A model generated the notes under the pieces. That model saw nothing but the letters and a program-made list of their open reading frames with translations. It was not told the origin of the DNA and ran no database searches. 64,000 nucleotides of DNA, from NCBI RefSeq assembly GCF_020532725.1, contig NZ_JAJAVC010000003.1, positions 620,001 to 684,000 of the forward strand. The letters are read 5' to 3'. The DNA comes from Methylobacillus arboreus. GTDB taxonomy: Bacteria; Pseudomonadota; Gammaproteobacteria; Burkholderiales; Methylophilaceae. A program made the position numbers and the translations under genes. Shown one piece after another: positions 33,640 through 43,406 of this stretch (positions within the stretch are counted from its first letter, which is position 1; each line of letters begins with the position of its first letter).

Positions 33640-35108
33640 CGGGAAAGCTTGCTGAAAAGAGCCTGCATAAAGTGCTGGCAGATATGCAGCCGACTGAATT
33701 CAGCTATCGTGTAGCTCAGCTTGGGGTTTCGGTAGCCGCCTTGCTTACCCCGCAATTGATTATGCGCCGCCTGCCTGATGCCGGGGATGCTGACCGCATC
33801 ATCGTGCCGGGTTTGTGCCGCGGCGATTTGGGCTTGTTGGAAGAAAAATATGGTATACCAGTGGAACGTGGCCCGGATGACCTGAAGGATTTGCCACAGT
33901 TTTTTGGCCGGGGAGGCCGTGAACCGGATTTATCCATGTTTGATGTCAAGATTTTTGCCGAGATCGTTGAAGCACCACAACTGACGGTAGAGGGTGTCGT
34001 GGCGCGTGCGGAAGAGTTCCGCCGCCAGGGTGCTGATGTGGTTGACCTTGGCTGCCTGCCCAATACTCCCTTTCCCCATCTCAGGGATTCCATAGACGCA
34101 CTCAAAGAACTGGGATTTAAGGTCAGTGTCGATTCCCTGAATACCGACGATTTGCTATTAGCAGGCCGGGCCGGTGCCGATTATCTGTTGAGCTTGACAG
34201 AAAAAACCTTGTGGATTGCTGACGAGGTTGAGTCCACACCTATCCTGATTCCCACGGCACCAACCAATCTGCGGTCGCTTTATCGGGCTATAGAGGGAAT
34301 GCTCAAACGTGGCAAGCCATTCATTGCCGATGCGATTCTTGACCCGATCCCATTTGGATTTACCGAGTCCATCGTGCGTTATCAGCGCCTGCGCAAGCGG
34401 TATCCAGATATCAATATCATGATGGGGGTCGGTAATCTTACCGAGCTTACCGATGCCGATACTACCGGTATCAATGCCATGCTGTTTGGCATTATTACCG
34501 AACTTAAGGTGAATGCAGTACTTGCTACCTCGGTGAGTACGCATGCCACTTATGCCGTGGCAGAAGCGGACATTGCGCGCCGCATTATGTATGCAGCGCG
34601 CGAGGAGAACCGGTTGCCACGGGATTATAGCAATGGCTTGCTGGGACTTCATGACAAGCGTCCATTTACCTATACCCCGCAAGAGGTGGAAGAACTGGCG
34701 GCGCAGATCAAGGACCCCAGCTTCCGTATCATCATCAGCAAAGACGGCATGCATGTATTCAACCGTGATGGCATACATTGCGATACAGATCCGTTCAGGC
34801 TGTATCCGCACCTCAATGTGGATAATGATGGATCGCATGCTTTCTACCTCGGCGTGGAGCTGGCCCGCGCGCAAATTGCCTGGCAATTGAAGAAGCGCTA
34901 CAGCCAGGATGAAGAGCTGGAGTGGGGTTGTGCCACGCCTAATAAAGACCAGGAAGGCAGGGTGGCGCACCGTGATGCTTCACTGAAGGAAAAGCGCGAG
35001 AAGCGGGCTGAAAAAGATGATGGGATTACCTGCGGCCCACGCAAGATTGAAACAGATGCCGAGGCTGCTTGCGGGCCCCGAAAGATTGTGAAAGCGCCTG
35101 ACGCATGA
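33615..35108 (+). CDS. Dihydropteroate synthase-related protein of methanopterin synthesis (DUF6513)
   Basis: A 497-residue protein with a TIM-barrel dihydropteroate synthase-like middle part. It follows the pattern G-ADVVDLGCLPNTP, then FKVSVDSLNTDDLLLAGRAG, then a barrel end with MMGVGNLTELTDADTTG. In methylotrophs such proteins are encoded in the tetrahydromethanopterin gene clusters and are thought to couple the pterin to the aryl side chain. The C-terminal 60 residues are strongly charged with a repeated CGPRKI motif. It overlaps the flavoprotein gene by 25 bases and the next gene by 4. Confidence 0.8.
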   Translation: MSENLLFLTGKLAEKSLHKVLADMQPTEFSYRVAQLGVSVAALLTPQLIMRRLPDAGDADRIIVPGLCRGDLGLLEEKYGIPVERGPDDLKDLPQFFGRGGREPDLSMFDVKIFAEIVEAPQLTVEGVVARAEEFRRQGADVVDLGCLPNTPFPHLRDSIDALKELGFKVSVDSLNTDDLLLAGRAGADYLLSLTEKTLWIADEVESTPILIPTAPTNLRSLYRAIEGMLKRGKPFIADAILDPIPFGFTESIVRYQRLRKRYPDINIMMGVGNLTELTDADTTGINAMLFGIITELKVNAVLATSVSTHATYAVAEADIARRIMYAAREENRLPRDYSNGLLGLHDKRPFTYTPQEVEELAAQIKDPSFRIIISKDGMHVFNRDGIHCDTDPFRLYPHLNVDNDGSHAFYLGVELARAQIAWQLKKRYSQDEELEWGCATPNKDQEGRVAHRDASLKEKREKRAEKDDGITCGPRKIETDAEAACGPRKIVKAPDA

Positions 35109-35680
35109 TTTATGAAAGTATACTGACCTCACTAAGCCTGGAGGGAAAGCCGCATATTGCCCCGTTTGGTATCAGGGAGCGCAATGGCCTAGTATTGATC
35201 GCCCCATTCAAGCCTTCGCAGACCTTGGATAACCTGCTGGCAACCGGCAATGCCGTGCTTAATTTCACTGATGACGTGCGTGTCTTTGCGGGCAGCTTGA
35301 CTGGGCATGGCGACTGGCCTTTGCGCAAGACAGACAAGGTCAATGGGATGGTATTGGCTTCCGCACTGGCCCACCAGGAGCTGGAGTTGGTTGAGATGAA
35401 GGATGACACGGCACGTCCTGAACTCTATTTCCGTATCGTTCATGAAGAAACACATGCGCCATTCCGTGGCTTCAACCGTGCCCAGGCTGCCGTGATCGAG
35501 CTGGCGGTACTGGTCAGCCGCTTGCATATGCTGCCTATTGAAAAAATCGAAACCGAGCTGAATTATCTCAAGATCGCGATTGAAAAAACCGCGGGTGAGC
35601 GAGAGCTCCAGGCCTGGCAATGGCTGGTCGATAAGATTGAGAATTACAAGGCCGCCATGACGGGAGAGAACCAGGCATGA
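35105..35680 (+). CDS. DUF447 protein of the methanopterin cluster
   Basis: A 191-residue protein of the DUF447 family, whose N-terminal half has a flavin-reductase-like split-barrel pattern (IAPFGIRERNGLVLIAPF, then TGNAVLNFTDDVRVFAGSL). The C-terminal half is helical. Homologs occur in methanogens and H4MPT-using methylotrophs, always near other cofactor genes; the exact reaction is not established as far as I know. Four-base overlaps with both neighbours show tight coupling. Confidence 0.78.
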   Translation: MIYESILTSLSLEGKPHIAPFGIRERNGLVLIAPFKPSQTLDNLLATGNAVLNFTDDVRVFAGSLTGHGDWPLRKTDKVNGMVLASALAHQELELVEMKDDTARPELYFRIVHEETHAPFRGFNRAQAAVIELAVLVSRLHMLPIEKIETELNYLKIAIEKTAGERELQAWQWLVDKIENYKAAMTGENQA

Positions 35681-36387
35681 GCAAGTTGCTGGTCAGTGTG
35701 ACATCTGCTGAAGAAGCTTTGCTGGCTTTGGCTGGAGGCGCGGATATCATTGATATGAAAAACCCGGCAGAAGGCGCCTTGGGCGCATTGCCTTTGTCAG
35801 TTGTGAGCGAGGCGGTGGCTGCCGTTGATGGCAGGCGCATTACTAGTGCGACCACTGGGGATCTGCCCATGCAACCTGAGTTGGTGTGCGATGCTGTGAT
35901 GCAGATGGCTTCTACTGGGGTTGATATCATCAAGGTCGGTTTTTTCGGCAGCGAGCTGGAGAACACTCACTGCATCACTGCCTTGCAGCCTCTGATCGGC
36001 CAGCACAAATTGACGGTAGTTGCAGTATTGATGGCTGATCAGTCACCTGTATTCTCGATCCTGCCATTATTATGCAAGGCTGGCTTCTGGGGGGTCATGC
36101 TGGATACGGCTGGCAAGGATGGCCGCAGCTTGCTCTCCCATTTACCGTTGGAAGCCCTGCAAGCGTTTTTGGAAATGGCAAAAGACATGCATACCGGCCT
36201 GGCAGGCTCATTAAGAATTGAAAATATAGAAGAATTGATTAAAATGAAACCTTCTTATATAGGCGTGCGGGGCGCAGTGTGTGTAGGGTTTGATCGCATG
36301 GCGAAACTTTGCGAAAGCAGGGTGTCTATGCTGAGTGTGGTGTTGTATAATTGCAACAAATCGGTTGAAAGTGCCGATCTGGCTTGA
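35677..36387 (+). CDS. mfnB: (5-formylfuran-3-yl)methyl phosphate synthase-like protein (MfnB family)
   Basis: A 236-residue TIM-barrel protein of the DUF556/MfnB family. In methanogens MfnB makes 4-(hydroxymethyl)-2-furancarboxaldehyde phosphate, the furan precursor of methanofuran. Family signals are MSKLLVSVTSAEEALLAL, IIDMKNPAEGALGALPL with its catalytic Lys, the ITSATTGDLPM strand and the late GLAGSLRIENIEELIK. In methylotrophs it would supply the methanofuran-like cofactor of formyltransferase/hydrolase complexes. It ends the four-gene run. Confidence 0.85.
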   Translation: MSKLLVSVTSAEEALLALAGGADIIDMKNPAEGALGALPLSVVSEAVAAVDGRRITSATTGDLPMQPELVCDAVMQMASTGVDIIKVGFFGSELENTHCITALQPLIGQHKLTVVAVLMADQSPVFSILPLLCKAGFWGVMLDTAGKDGRSLLSHLPLEALQAFLEMAKDMHTGLAGSLRIENIEELIKMKPSYIGVRGAVCVGFDRMAKLCESRVSMLSVVLYNCNKSVESADLA

Positions 36388-36467
36388 TTTCCCCGATTAG
36401 ACCATTGCGTGACTTTTATGCATTGAGTATAGTCGAGTCGTCCGTTAGTCATCAGGAGTTAAATCGA

Positions 36468-37562
36468 ATGAAAAAGAATCTGATTAGTCTTGCAATTGCA
36501 GGCGCATTTGCGTTTGCTGCGTCGGCAGCTAGTGCTGATGATGTTGCTTACAGTGGTGCTTGGTATGCACTACCCGGTATTAATGTTTTGAATGCCGATG
36601 ACGATGTCAAGGCTGAAAATCAAAGCGTTGGCGGTTTCCTGAAGTTTGGTAAGGAAATCAGTGAGCACTGGGATGTACAAATCGGCTTGAGCCATAACCG
36701 TGCCGATGAAAACCGTTCCCAATTCAGCGATGGTAAATACAGGCAGACCCTGTTCGGTGTTGATGCACTGTACTTCTTCAGCCGTGACAAGTTCCGTCCT
36801 TTCTTGCTGGCTGGTGTGGGTGCGGCACGTAACAAGATTGATTACACTGAAACCGCTACTGGTGCTGATTGGGGTGGCAAGAAGACTTCCTGGCAAGGTA
36901 GCTTAGGCTTTGGTGCACAATACCTCTTCAACGAGTCTTTCGGCTTGCAAGCTGACTTGCGTCAAGTATGGAGCCGTGGTGAAACAGGTGTGGCAGGTGA
37001 TCGTGACACCAGCACTCTGAGCAACACTTACCTGAATCTTGGTGCAATCTTCCGCTTTGGCGCTCCTAAGCCAGCGCCTGTAGTTGAGCCGACTCCAGAG
37101 CCAGTTGTTGCTCCAGAGCCAGCACCTGAACCAGCTCCAGAACCAGCACCGGCTCCAGTTGGCCCAGCAGAGCCAGCTTTTGAGAAGGTTACCTTGTCTT
37201 CTGAAGTGCTGTTCGGTTTTGACAAAGACAACCTGAAGGAAGAAGGTAAGGCAGCATTGAATGCTGACGTTGTCGACAAGTTGAAGGCTAACCCAGAAGT
37301 TGAGTTGGTGTTGATCACTGGCCATACTGACCGTATCGGTGACGACTCCTACAATCAGAAGCTTTCTGAGCGTCGTGCTGACACTGTTAAGAAATACCTG
37401 ATTTCTCAAGGTATTGAAGAAAACCGTCTGCATGCAGTTGGCAAGGGTGAAGCTGAGCCTGTTGTCGAGTGCGCTGGCGTACGCGGCAAGGCAGCTATTG
37501 AGTGCTTGCAACCTAACCGCCGTGTAGTGGTTGAAATTGAAGTACAACGAGCTGTTGAATAA
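36468..37562 (+). CDS. ompA: OmpA-family outer membrane protein
   Basis: A 364-residue porin-like structural protein. The signal peptide ends near AASAADD. An 8-stranded beta-barrel (about residues 25-195) is followed by a linker of Pro-Glu-Pro-Ala repeats (about 200-230) and a C-terminal OmpA/MotB peptidoglycan-binding domain. That domain has FGFDKDNLKEEGKAALN and the TGHTDRIGDDSYNQKLSERR motif. ATG 36468 follows AGGAG by 10 bases; a longer frame from 36384 overlaps mfnB and lacks the signal peptide. It has its own terminator and is probably highly expressed. Confidence 0.93.
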   Translation: MKKNLISLAIAGAFAFAASAASADDVAYSGAWYALPGINVLNADDDVKAENQSVGGFLKFGKEISEHWDVQIGLSHNRADENRSQFSDGKYRQTLFGVDALYFFSRDKFRPFLLAGVGAARNKIDYTETATGADWGGKKTSWQGSLGFGAQYLFNESFGLQADLRQVWSRGETGVAGDRDTSTLSNTYLNLGAIFRFGAPKPAPVVEPTPEPVVAPEPAPEPAPEPAPAPVGPAEPAFEKVTLSSEVLFGFDKDNLKEEGKAALNADVVDKLKANPEVELVLITGHTDRIGDDSYNQKLSERRADTVKKYLISQGIEENRLHAVGKGEAEPVVECAGVRGKAAIECLQPNRRVVVEIEVQRAVE

Positions 37563-37578
37563 TCAAGCTTGAGTGTTG

Positions 37579-37605
37579 AAAAAGCCCCGCTATGCGGGGC
37601 TTTTT
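37579..37605 (+). terminator. Terminator of ompA
   Basis: Stem AAAAAGCCCCGC / GCGGGGCTTTTT with a 3-base loop, ending in a T-run. It is a standard intrinsic terminator 16 bases after the stop codon. Confidence 0.93.
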
Positions 37606-37619
37606 CATATCGTCATTCC

Positions 37620-38990
37620 ATGGATCAGAATTCAGACAATCATCACTTTCCCCCGATATCTACCCTGCATGCATTGGAGGCACGCTGGGTTGTGCCTGTC
37701 ATTCCCCAGGGAGAGGTTCTTGAGCATCACAGCGTGGTTGTTGAGGGTAGCCGTATTCTTGATATTCTGCCGGTTGAGAATGCTAGAAAACAATATCCGT
37801 CTGCGAAGCCTGTAGTGCTGGATGAGCATGTATTGATTCCAGGGCTGATTAATTTGCATACGCATGCCGCCATGAGCCTGATGCGAGGCCTTGCTGATGA
37901 CCAGCCCTTGATGCGATGGCTGCAGGAGCATATCTGGCCCGCCGAGAAGCGGTTTGTCTCGGAACGATTTGTGCGCCAGGGTACATTGCTTGGATGCGCT
38001 GAAATGCTAGCAGGCGGAACAACCTGTTTCAATGATATGTATTTTTTCCCGCAGGCGGTGGCAGATGCTGCCGTACAGGCGGGCATGCGGGCCAATATTG
38101 GACTGGTGGTAATGGAATTTGCCACGGGTTATGCGCATGATGCGGACGATTATTTGCATAAAGGCCTGCAAGCGCGTGATAGCTGGCGGGATAACTCTTT
38201 GCTCAGTGCCAGTCTGGCACCTCATGCGCCTTATACGGTCGAGAACCGCACATTCGAGAATATCATGACCTATGCTGAGCAGCTAGGTCTCAATATCCAT
38301 ACCCATTTGCACGAAACCCATAGTGAAATTGAAGATAGCCTCAAGCAGTATGGCATGCGGCCTTTACAGCGCCTGGAATCACTGGGGGTACTTGGGCCCA
38401 ATTTTGTTGCAGCGCATGGTGTTCATTTGACCCAGGCAGAAATGCAGTCTTTGGCTGATTTTGGCTGCCACATCGCCCATTGTCCGGCTTCCAACTTGAA
38501 ACTTGCCAGCGGTATTGCACCTGTAGATGCATTGCGTAAGACTGGAGTGAATGTTGCCATAGGAACAGATGGCGCTGCCAGCAACAACCGCCAGGACATG
38601 TTTGCTGAAATACGGCTGGCTGCCTTGTTGGCCAAGGGGATGACCGGGGATGCGGCTAGCACTCCTGCGGCTGACGTCTTGTCCATGGCGACGATCAATG
38701 CAGCGAAAGCCTTGGGGCAGGAAAATGAAATAGGTTCGCTTGAACTTGGCAAATATGCAGACATTGTGGCGGTGAAATTATCTTCCATTGAAGTGCAGCC
38801 CTGCTTCGATGTGATTTCTCATTTAATATATGCAGCAGGCCGCGAGCATGTCAGCCATGTATGGGTGGCAGGGGAGTTGAAATATCAGAAACTGGAAGGG
38901 CAGGCAGGTGTTTATGCCAACATTGAGCCTGCAGAGTTAAAGGAGATCAGTACAGAATGGCAAACCCAGTTGAGCCAGTATCTAGCATGA
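37620..38990 (+). CDS. mtaD: 5-methylthioadenosine/S-adenosylhomocysteine deaminase-type amidohydrolase
   Basis: A 456-residue metal-dependent hydrolase of the TRZ/ATZ/MtaD group. It has the metal site [15 protein letters not shown], the later HLHET and AHGVHLT, and the final metal Asp in [10 protein letters not shown]. It deaminates methylthioadenosine or SAH, linking to SAM recycling. Gene order mtaD-ubiG-phosphatase matches that seen in Pseudomonas. ATG 37620 is used, because the longer frame from 37569 would run through the ompA terminator. Confidence 0.88.
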   Translation: MDQNSDNHHFPPISTLHALEARWVVPVIPQGEVLEHHSVVVEGSRILDILPVENARKQYPSAKPVVLDEHVLIPGLINLHTHAAMSLMRGLADDQPLMRWLQEHIWPAEKRFVSERFVRQGTLLGCAEMLAGGTTCFNDMYFFPQAVADAAVQAGMRANIGLVVMEFATGYAHDADDYLHKGLQARDSWRDNSLLSASLAPHAPYTVENRTFENIMTYAEQLGLNIHTHLHETHSEIEDSLKQYGMRPLQRLESLGVLGPNFVAAHGVHLTQAEMQSLADFGCHIAHCPASNLKLASGIAPVDALRKTGVNVAIGTDGAASNNRQDMFAEIRLAALLAKGMTGDAASTPAADVLSMATINAAKALGQENEIGSLELGKYADIVAVKLSSIEVQPCFDVISHLIYAAGREHVSHVWVAGELKYQKLEGQAGVYANIEPAELKEISTEWQTQLSQYLA

Positions 38991-39676
38991 ATGTAGACCA
39001 GGCAGAGTTACAGAAATTTGCCGAACTTGCCCACAAATGGTGGGATAAGAATAGCGAGTTCAAGCCGCTGCACGAAATCAATCCGCTACGCCTCAACTAT
39101 ATAGACGAACATGCCGGCTTGGCTGGCAAAAGGGTGCTGGATGTAGGTTGCGGCGGCGGTATCCTTTCCGAGTCCATGAGTGAGCGCGGGGCTGAGGTTA
39201 CCGGAATTGACCTGGGTGAAAAGGCGCTCAAGGTAGCGCAGTTGCATCAGTATGAAAGCGGTGCAAAAGTGGATTATCGCCTGATATCCGTCGAGGATTT
39301 GGCCAAGGAAGCGCCCGAAAGTTTCGATGTCGTCACTTGTATGGAAATGCTGGAACATGTGCCGGATCCTGCAGCGGTGGTGCGGGCTTGCGCCACGCTG
39401 GTGAAGCCTGGCGGCAAGGTGTTTTTTTCCACCATCAATCGCAATCCAAAAGCCTATCTTTTTGCCGTGGTTGGCGCTGAATACGTGCTCAACCTTTTGC
39501 CGCGAGGTACCCATGAGTATGAAAAATTCATCAAGCCGTCAGAGTTGGCGGGCTGGGCACGTGCAACAGGGCTGGAAACTATAGGCTCCAAAGGAATGGG
39601 TTATAACCCATTGACCAAGCACTACAAACTCAATGATGATGTTTCCGTCAATTACATCCTGCAAACAATCAAGTAA
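38987..39676 (+). CDS. ubiG: Ubiquinone O-methyltransferase UbiG
   Basis: SAM-dependent enzyme performing both O-methylations of ubiquinone synthesis. The 229-residue Rossmann methyltransferase has motif [14 protein letters not shown], the [17 protein letters not shown] opening typical of UbiG and the later [13 protein letters not shown] prefer ATG 38987, whose ATGA overlaps the mtaD stop by four bases; ATG 38957 would add ten residues inside mtaD. It sits beside mtaD, which may help remove SAH. Confidence 0.93.
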   Translation: MNVDQAELQKFAELAHKWWDKNSEFKPLHEINPLRLNYIDEHAGLAGKRVLDVGCGGGILSESMSERGAEVTGIDLGEKALKVAQLHQYESGAKVDYRLISVEDLAKEAPESFDVVTCMEMLEHVPDPAAVVRACATLVKPGGKVFFSTINRNPKAYLFAVVGAEYVLNLLPRGTHEYEKFIKPSELAGWARATGLETIGSKGMGYNPLTKHYKLNDDVSVNYILQTIK

Positions 39677-39679
39677 GCC

Positions 39680-40384
39680 ATGACACGCCTAGTATTGTTC
39701 GACCTTGATGGCACACTTGCCGATACTGCGCCTGATCTTGGGTTGGCGCTCAATTTACAGCGCCAGCGGCATGGTCTGCCTTTTCTTGAGCAATCCATTA
39801 TCCGGCCTTATGCCTCCCATGGTTCCAAGGGGCTTTTAAGCGTGGGTTTCGGGCTTAGCCCGGAAGATGCAGACTTTGCTGCGATGCGTGATGAATACCT
39901 TGCGCTTTATGATGAGGTTTATACGCGGGCTCCCGCCTTGTTTGCAGGCATGGATGAGCTGCTGCACAAGATTGAGGCGGCTGGATTGCGATGGGGAATT
40001 GTGACGAATAAGCCAAGACGGTTTGCCGCGCCATTGCTTGAAGCATTGGCACTGGACAAACGGCTGGCCTGCCTGGTGTGCGCTGATGATGCGCCGCGCC
40101 CCAAGCCTTATCCTGATGCCTTGTGGATGGCTTGTGAACAGGTTGGCGTGCAGCCGGCAGATTCTATTTATATCGGCGATGCACAGCGCGATATTGCGGC
40201 AGGACATGCAGCAGGCATGCCTACCGTGGTGACGCTATATGGTTACCTAGATCAGGCTGACCGACCACTGCAATGGGGCGCGGATTATGCAGCGCATCAT
40301 GTATCTGATATTGAAACTTGCCTGGTTGCCTGGCAGCAACGATTTGTCAGTCTTACGGATGAGCGTATAGACGAGGCTGGTTAA
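39680..40384 (+). CDS. HAD phosphatase, MupP/Gph type
   Basis: A 234-residue haloacid-dehalogenase phosphatase with motif [12 protein letters not shown], motif [10 protein letters not shown], a conserved Lys in [10 protein letters not shown] and motif [13 protein letters not shown]. It is usually annotated phosphoglycolate phosphatase. The position right after ubiG and the IGDAQRDI pattern fit MupP, the N-acetylmuramic acid 6-phosphate phosphatase of peptidoglycan recycling in Pseudomonas, better. Its stop overlaps the stop of the convergent recR. Confidence 0.85.
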   Translation: MTRLVLFDLDGTLADTAPDLGLALNLQRQRHGLPFLEQSIIRPYASHGSKGLLSVGFGLSPEDADFAAMRDEYLALYDEVYTRAPALFAGMDELLHKIEAAGLRWGIVTNKPRRFAAPLLEALALDKRLACLVCADDAPRPKPYPDALWMACEQVGVQPADSIYIGDAQRDIAAGHAAGMPTVVTLYGYLDQADRPLQWGADYAAHHVSDIETCLVAWQQRFVSLTDERIDEAG

Positions 40385-40980
40385 CCTACATGGCGGCGCT
40401 CAAGCATCGCTTGAGCCAGTGTGCCGCTATCTACATGTTCTATTTCGCCTCCCATAGGCAGGCCGCGCGCAATGCGGCTGACCTTGAGGCCCCGGGCGCG
40501 TAACAATTCACTGACGTAATGCGCGGTCGCTTCACCTTCCACCGTGTAATTGGTGGCAAGAATCACTTCTTCGACCTCTCCATCCTGGGCGCGTTTGAGC
40601 AGTTTATCCAGATGGATGTCTCGCGGCCCAATACCGTCCAACGGGGAAAGTCTGCCCATCAGGACAAAATACATACCCAGATACGACTGGGTCTGCTCCA
40701 GCATCATGAGGTCGCTTGGCATTTCAACGATGCAAAGCAGTGAGCGGTCGCGCGCAGCTGAGGCGCATAGTGGACAAATCTCTTGCTCGCTGAAGTTATT
40801 ACAGAGGCTGCAATGGCTGACTACCTGCAAAGCCTGGTCAAGTGATTGCGCCAGCAGCCCTGCGCCTTTGCGGTCACGTTGCAATAAATGATAAGCCATC
40901 CGCAATGCCGATTTCGGACCCACTCCGGGCAGGCAACGCAGGGCTTCGACCAGTTGTTCCAGAGCAGGCGGGTTACGCAT
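40381..40980 (-). CDS. recR: Recombination mediator RecR
   Basis: A 199-residue protein of the RecFOR pathway that loads RecA at gaps. The N-terminal HhH is in [20 protein letters not shown], a four-Cys zinc finger in [19 protein letters not shown], and a Toprim domain follows with [16 protein letters not shown]. It is last of the dnaX-ybaB-recR operon, an order conserved in most proteobacteria. Confidence 0.95.
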   Translation of the reverse strand: MRNPPALEQLVEALRCLPGVGPKSALRMAYHLLQRDRKGAGLLAQSLDQALQVVSHCSLCNNFSEQEICPLCASAARDRSLLCIVEMPSDLMMLEQTQSYLGMYFVLMGRLSPLDGIGPRDIHLDKLLKRAQDGEVEEVILATNYTVEGEATAHYVSELLRARGLKVSRIARGLPMGGEIEHVDSGTLAQAMLERRHVG

Positions 40981-41003
40981 CTATTTGAGATATGCCGCTT
41001 AGG

Positions 41004-41330
41004 TTAAAAAGGCAGTTTCATGCCAGGCGGAATAGGCAGGCCTGCCGTCAGGCTGCTCATGCGTTCCTGAGATGTAGATTCCGCCTTGCGTGCAGCATCG
41101 TTGAATGCGGTTGCAATCAAGTCTTCCAATATTTCCTTGTCGTCGCTCAATAGGCTGTCATCAATGCTGACGCGGCGTACTTCATGGCGACAGGTCATGG
41201 TGATCTTGACCAGGCCGGAAGCCGCCAGGCCTTCTACTTCGACCTTGCCCAGTTCTTCCTGGGCACGCTTCATGTTGTCCTGCATTTGCTGGGCCTGCTT
41301 CATGAGGTTGCCCAAGCCGCCTTTCATCAT
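41004..41330 (-). CDS. ybaB: Nucleoid-associated protein YbaB/EbfC
   Basis: A 108-residue DNA-binding protein that forms tweezers-like dimers and affects nucleoid shape and expression. It has the family features [17 protein letters not shown] and, later, GLASGLV with a C-terminal [11 protein letters not shown]. Position between dnaX and recR is conserved. Confidence 0.93.
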   Translation of the reverse strand: MMKGGLGNLMKQAQQMQDNMKRAQEELGKVEVEGLAASGLVKITMTCRHEVRRVSIDDSLLSDDKEILEDLIATAFNDAARKAESTSQERMSSLTAGLPIPPGMKLPF

Positions 41331-41347
41331 GTCTTTATCCTCCGGAT

Positions 41348-43057
41348 TTATTGAAGTGGTTTGATGCTGGATGGAATGATCTGCGCGCCAAAGTCCTTGA
41401 TCAGCGCCCGCACGAAACCATCACTATGGATGGCATCTTCTGCCTGTGCCTGTAGGGCGGCTTTTTCCTGATTCATCAAGTGCGCTGGGGTATTGCCGCT
41501 GCCGCCTAGTGAAAATGTCATTTTGATCTTGCGGCCAAAGTGTTGTTCTACAGCGGATCGCAACTTCTCTTCGTAACCCATGCCCAACAGATGCTTTTGA
41601 GTAGGAGGTACCGAAAATTCGATGTGATCATCACTAAAGCTTGCAAGTTCGCAATTCTGGGCCAGCGCGCGCGCCAAACCCAGTTTCAGCCGGTCTACCA
41701 ATGCGCGCCAATTACCGTCAAAACTGCGGGTGACGCCTGAGGGCGGTACATCCGCCTCACTTTGAGGTTCAGGTTCGATAATGGGTTGCGGCACGGGTTT
41801 GGATTGCGCTTCCTCTTGCAAAGGAGGCTGCGCTGGATCCGTACTTGCCGGAGTACGGGTTGCTGGCTGACTGTTTGCCAACGCAGAACTCGCCCGCGGC
41901 GGCACCGCAGCTTCAATATTGGGCGTGGTAGCGCCTGAAGATGCCGACTTTGCCCGTGCTGGAGATTTCTGATCGCCTGGGTTAAACGCCAGCATGCGTA
42001 AGAGTGCCATGGTGAATCCGGCAAACTCGTCAGGCGCCAAACCAAGATCGCGTCTTGCCAGCAGTGCGATTTGATAATAAAGCTGAATTTCTTCCGCCCC
42101 CATGCGAGTAGCGATATCCAGGAGTGTCTGCCGTTCCGGATGATCTTGTGCAATGCTGTCCGGCACTGCTTGCGCAATGGCAATTTCATGCAGGAGGTTG
42201 GCAAGATCATTGAGTGCCGCGTCAAATGAGATGGCGCGTTGTTCCATGGCACGCGCCTGTGCCAACAAGGCATTGCCATCCTGGGAGAGCAGGGTGTGAA
42301 GCAGGTCGAATAGGTAGCTTTGGTCGATGGCGCCCAACATGGCGCGCACTTCTTTTTCATTGACGCTGTCGCCGCCGTAGGCAATGGCCTGATCCAGCAG
42401 CGAGAGGGCATCGCGCATGCTGCCATTGGCCGATCGGCCGATCAATTGCAATGCGACAGGTTCGAAAGTGATATTTTCCTCAGTCAGTACATGTTGCAAG
42501 TGTTCGGCAATGCTGCTGCTCGACATCTGCCGCAGGTTGAACTGCAGGCAGCGGGAAAGAATAGTGACCGGGACTTTTTGCGGGTCCGTAGTTGCCAGGA
42601 TGAACTTGACATGTGCAGGCGGCTCTTCCAGGGTTTTGAGCATGGCGTTGAAGGCATGGCCCGTAAGCTGGTGCACTTCGTCGAGCATATAGACTTTATA
42701 GCGGCCTTGCGTAGGCGCATAAATGGCTTTTTCCAGCAGCGAGGTCATGTCTTCCACGCCACGATTGGAAGCGGCATCCATCTCGACATAATCCAGGAAG
42801 CTGCCTTTATCTATAGCGACACAAGCAGCACATTGACCACAGGGGTGCGCGCTGATGCCGGTTTCACAATTGAGGGATTTTGCCAGGATGCGCGAAAGTG
42901 TGGTTTTGCCGACGCCGCGGGTGCCGGTGAACAGGTATGCATGATGCAGTCGTTGCTGCTGCAGGGCATTGGTGAGCGCACGCACTACATGCTCCTGGCC
43001 TACCAGCGCCTCAAAGGATTTCGGACGCCATTTGCGGGCAAGAACCTGATAGCTCAT
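41348..43057 (-). CDS. dnaX: DNA polymerase III tau/gamma subunit DnaX
   Basis: A 569-residue clamp-loader ATPase. It has Walker [10 protein letters not shown], a zinc-binding module with Cys residues in [16 protein letters not shown], Walker B DEVHQL and sensor 1/SRC near ILSRCLQF. The region about 360-450 is a Pro/Ala-rich linker, and the C-terminal tau-specific domain binds the alpha subunit. Whether a shorter gamma is made by frameshift is not evident by eye. The 4.5S RNA gene lies about 120 bases upstream on the same strand. Confidence 0.95.
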   Translation of the reverse strand: MSYQVLARKWRPKSFEALVGQEHVVRALTNALQQQRLHHAYLFTGTRGVGKTTLSRILAKSLNCETGISAHPCGQCAACVAIDKGSFLDYVEMDAASNRGVEDMTSLLEKAIYAPTQGRYKVYMLDEVHQLTGHAFNAMLKTLEEPPAHVKFILATTDPQKVPVTILSRCLQFNLRQMSSSSIAEHLQHVLTEENITFEPVALQLIGRSANGSMRDALSLLDQAIAYGGDSVNEKEVRAMLGAIDQSYLFDLLHTLLSQDGNALLAQARAMEQRAISFDAALNDLANLLHEIAIAQAVPDSIAQDHPERQTLLDIATRMGAEEIQLYYQIALLARRDLGLAPDEFAGFTMALLRMLAFNPGDQKSPARAKSASSGATTPNIEAAVPPRASSALANSQPATRTPASTDPAQPPLQEEAQSKPVPQPIIEPEPQSEADVPPSGVTRSFDGNWRALVDRLKLGLARALAQNCELASFSDDHIEFSVPPTQKHLLGMGYEEKLRSAVEQHFGRKIKMTFSLGGSGNTPAHLMNQEKAALQAQAEDAIHSDGFVRALIKDFGAQIIPSSIKPLQ

Positions 43058-43179
43058 AGGCGTGTAAACTCAATGGATGTCATGCGTTACAGGGTCCTGC
43101 TTTTGCTTGATCTGATGGATGCTTTAAGGCTTAGATGAGTAAGGAACCATCTATCAGTCAGGCTCGTGCTGATTCAAGA

Positions 43180-43274
43180 GGCGAGCCAAACCCCCGGCAC
43201 TTGCTTCAATAGTTGTGGCTGCTTCCTTCCGGACCTGACCAGGTTGGCTACTTTGCAATGCGGGGAGGCCCGCC
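43180..43274 (-). ncRNA. ffs: 4.5S RNA of the signal recognition particle (ffs)
   Basis: The minus strand carries the universal SRP domain IV block GGTCAGGTCCGGAAGGAAGC, with the GGAA tetraloop and asymmetric loop. The ends GGCGGGCC and GGCTCGCC pair over 8 bases, giving a hairpin RNA of about 95 bases, as in other small bacterial SRP RNAs. It acts with Ffh in cotranslational membrane targeting. It is unmistakable by sequence. Confidence 0.97.
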
Positions 43275-43406
43275 AGCTGTAATTCTAACCCAAACCCGCC
43301 TGAAACAGCCAGTGCTTTCACTCGTGGCTATGGGGATGGATTATCTATCAACCTTGTTATATATTGGCTAAATCAATTGAATTACAACAAAAAAGAGAAC
43401 GCGATC

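Noticed and set aside
37077-37160. Tandem repeat of CCAGAGCCAGCACC-like units as a regulatory repeat
   Set aside because: It encodes the usual Pro-Glu-Pro-Ala linker of OmpA proteins and needs no other explanation.
36903-37547. A Trp-rich minus-strand frame antisense to ompA
   Set aside because: The Trp/Cys richness is an artefact of reading the Pro-Ala repeat linker of OmpA backwards.
42320-43138. A 272-codon plus-strand frame antisense to dnaX
   Set aside because: It overlaps the unmistakable dnaX; the composition is a shadow of its codons.
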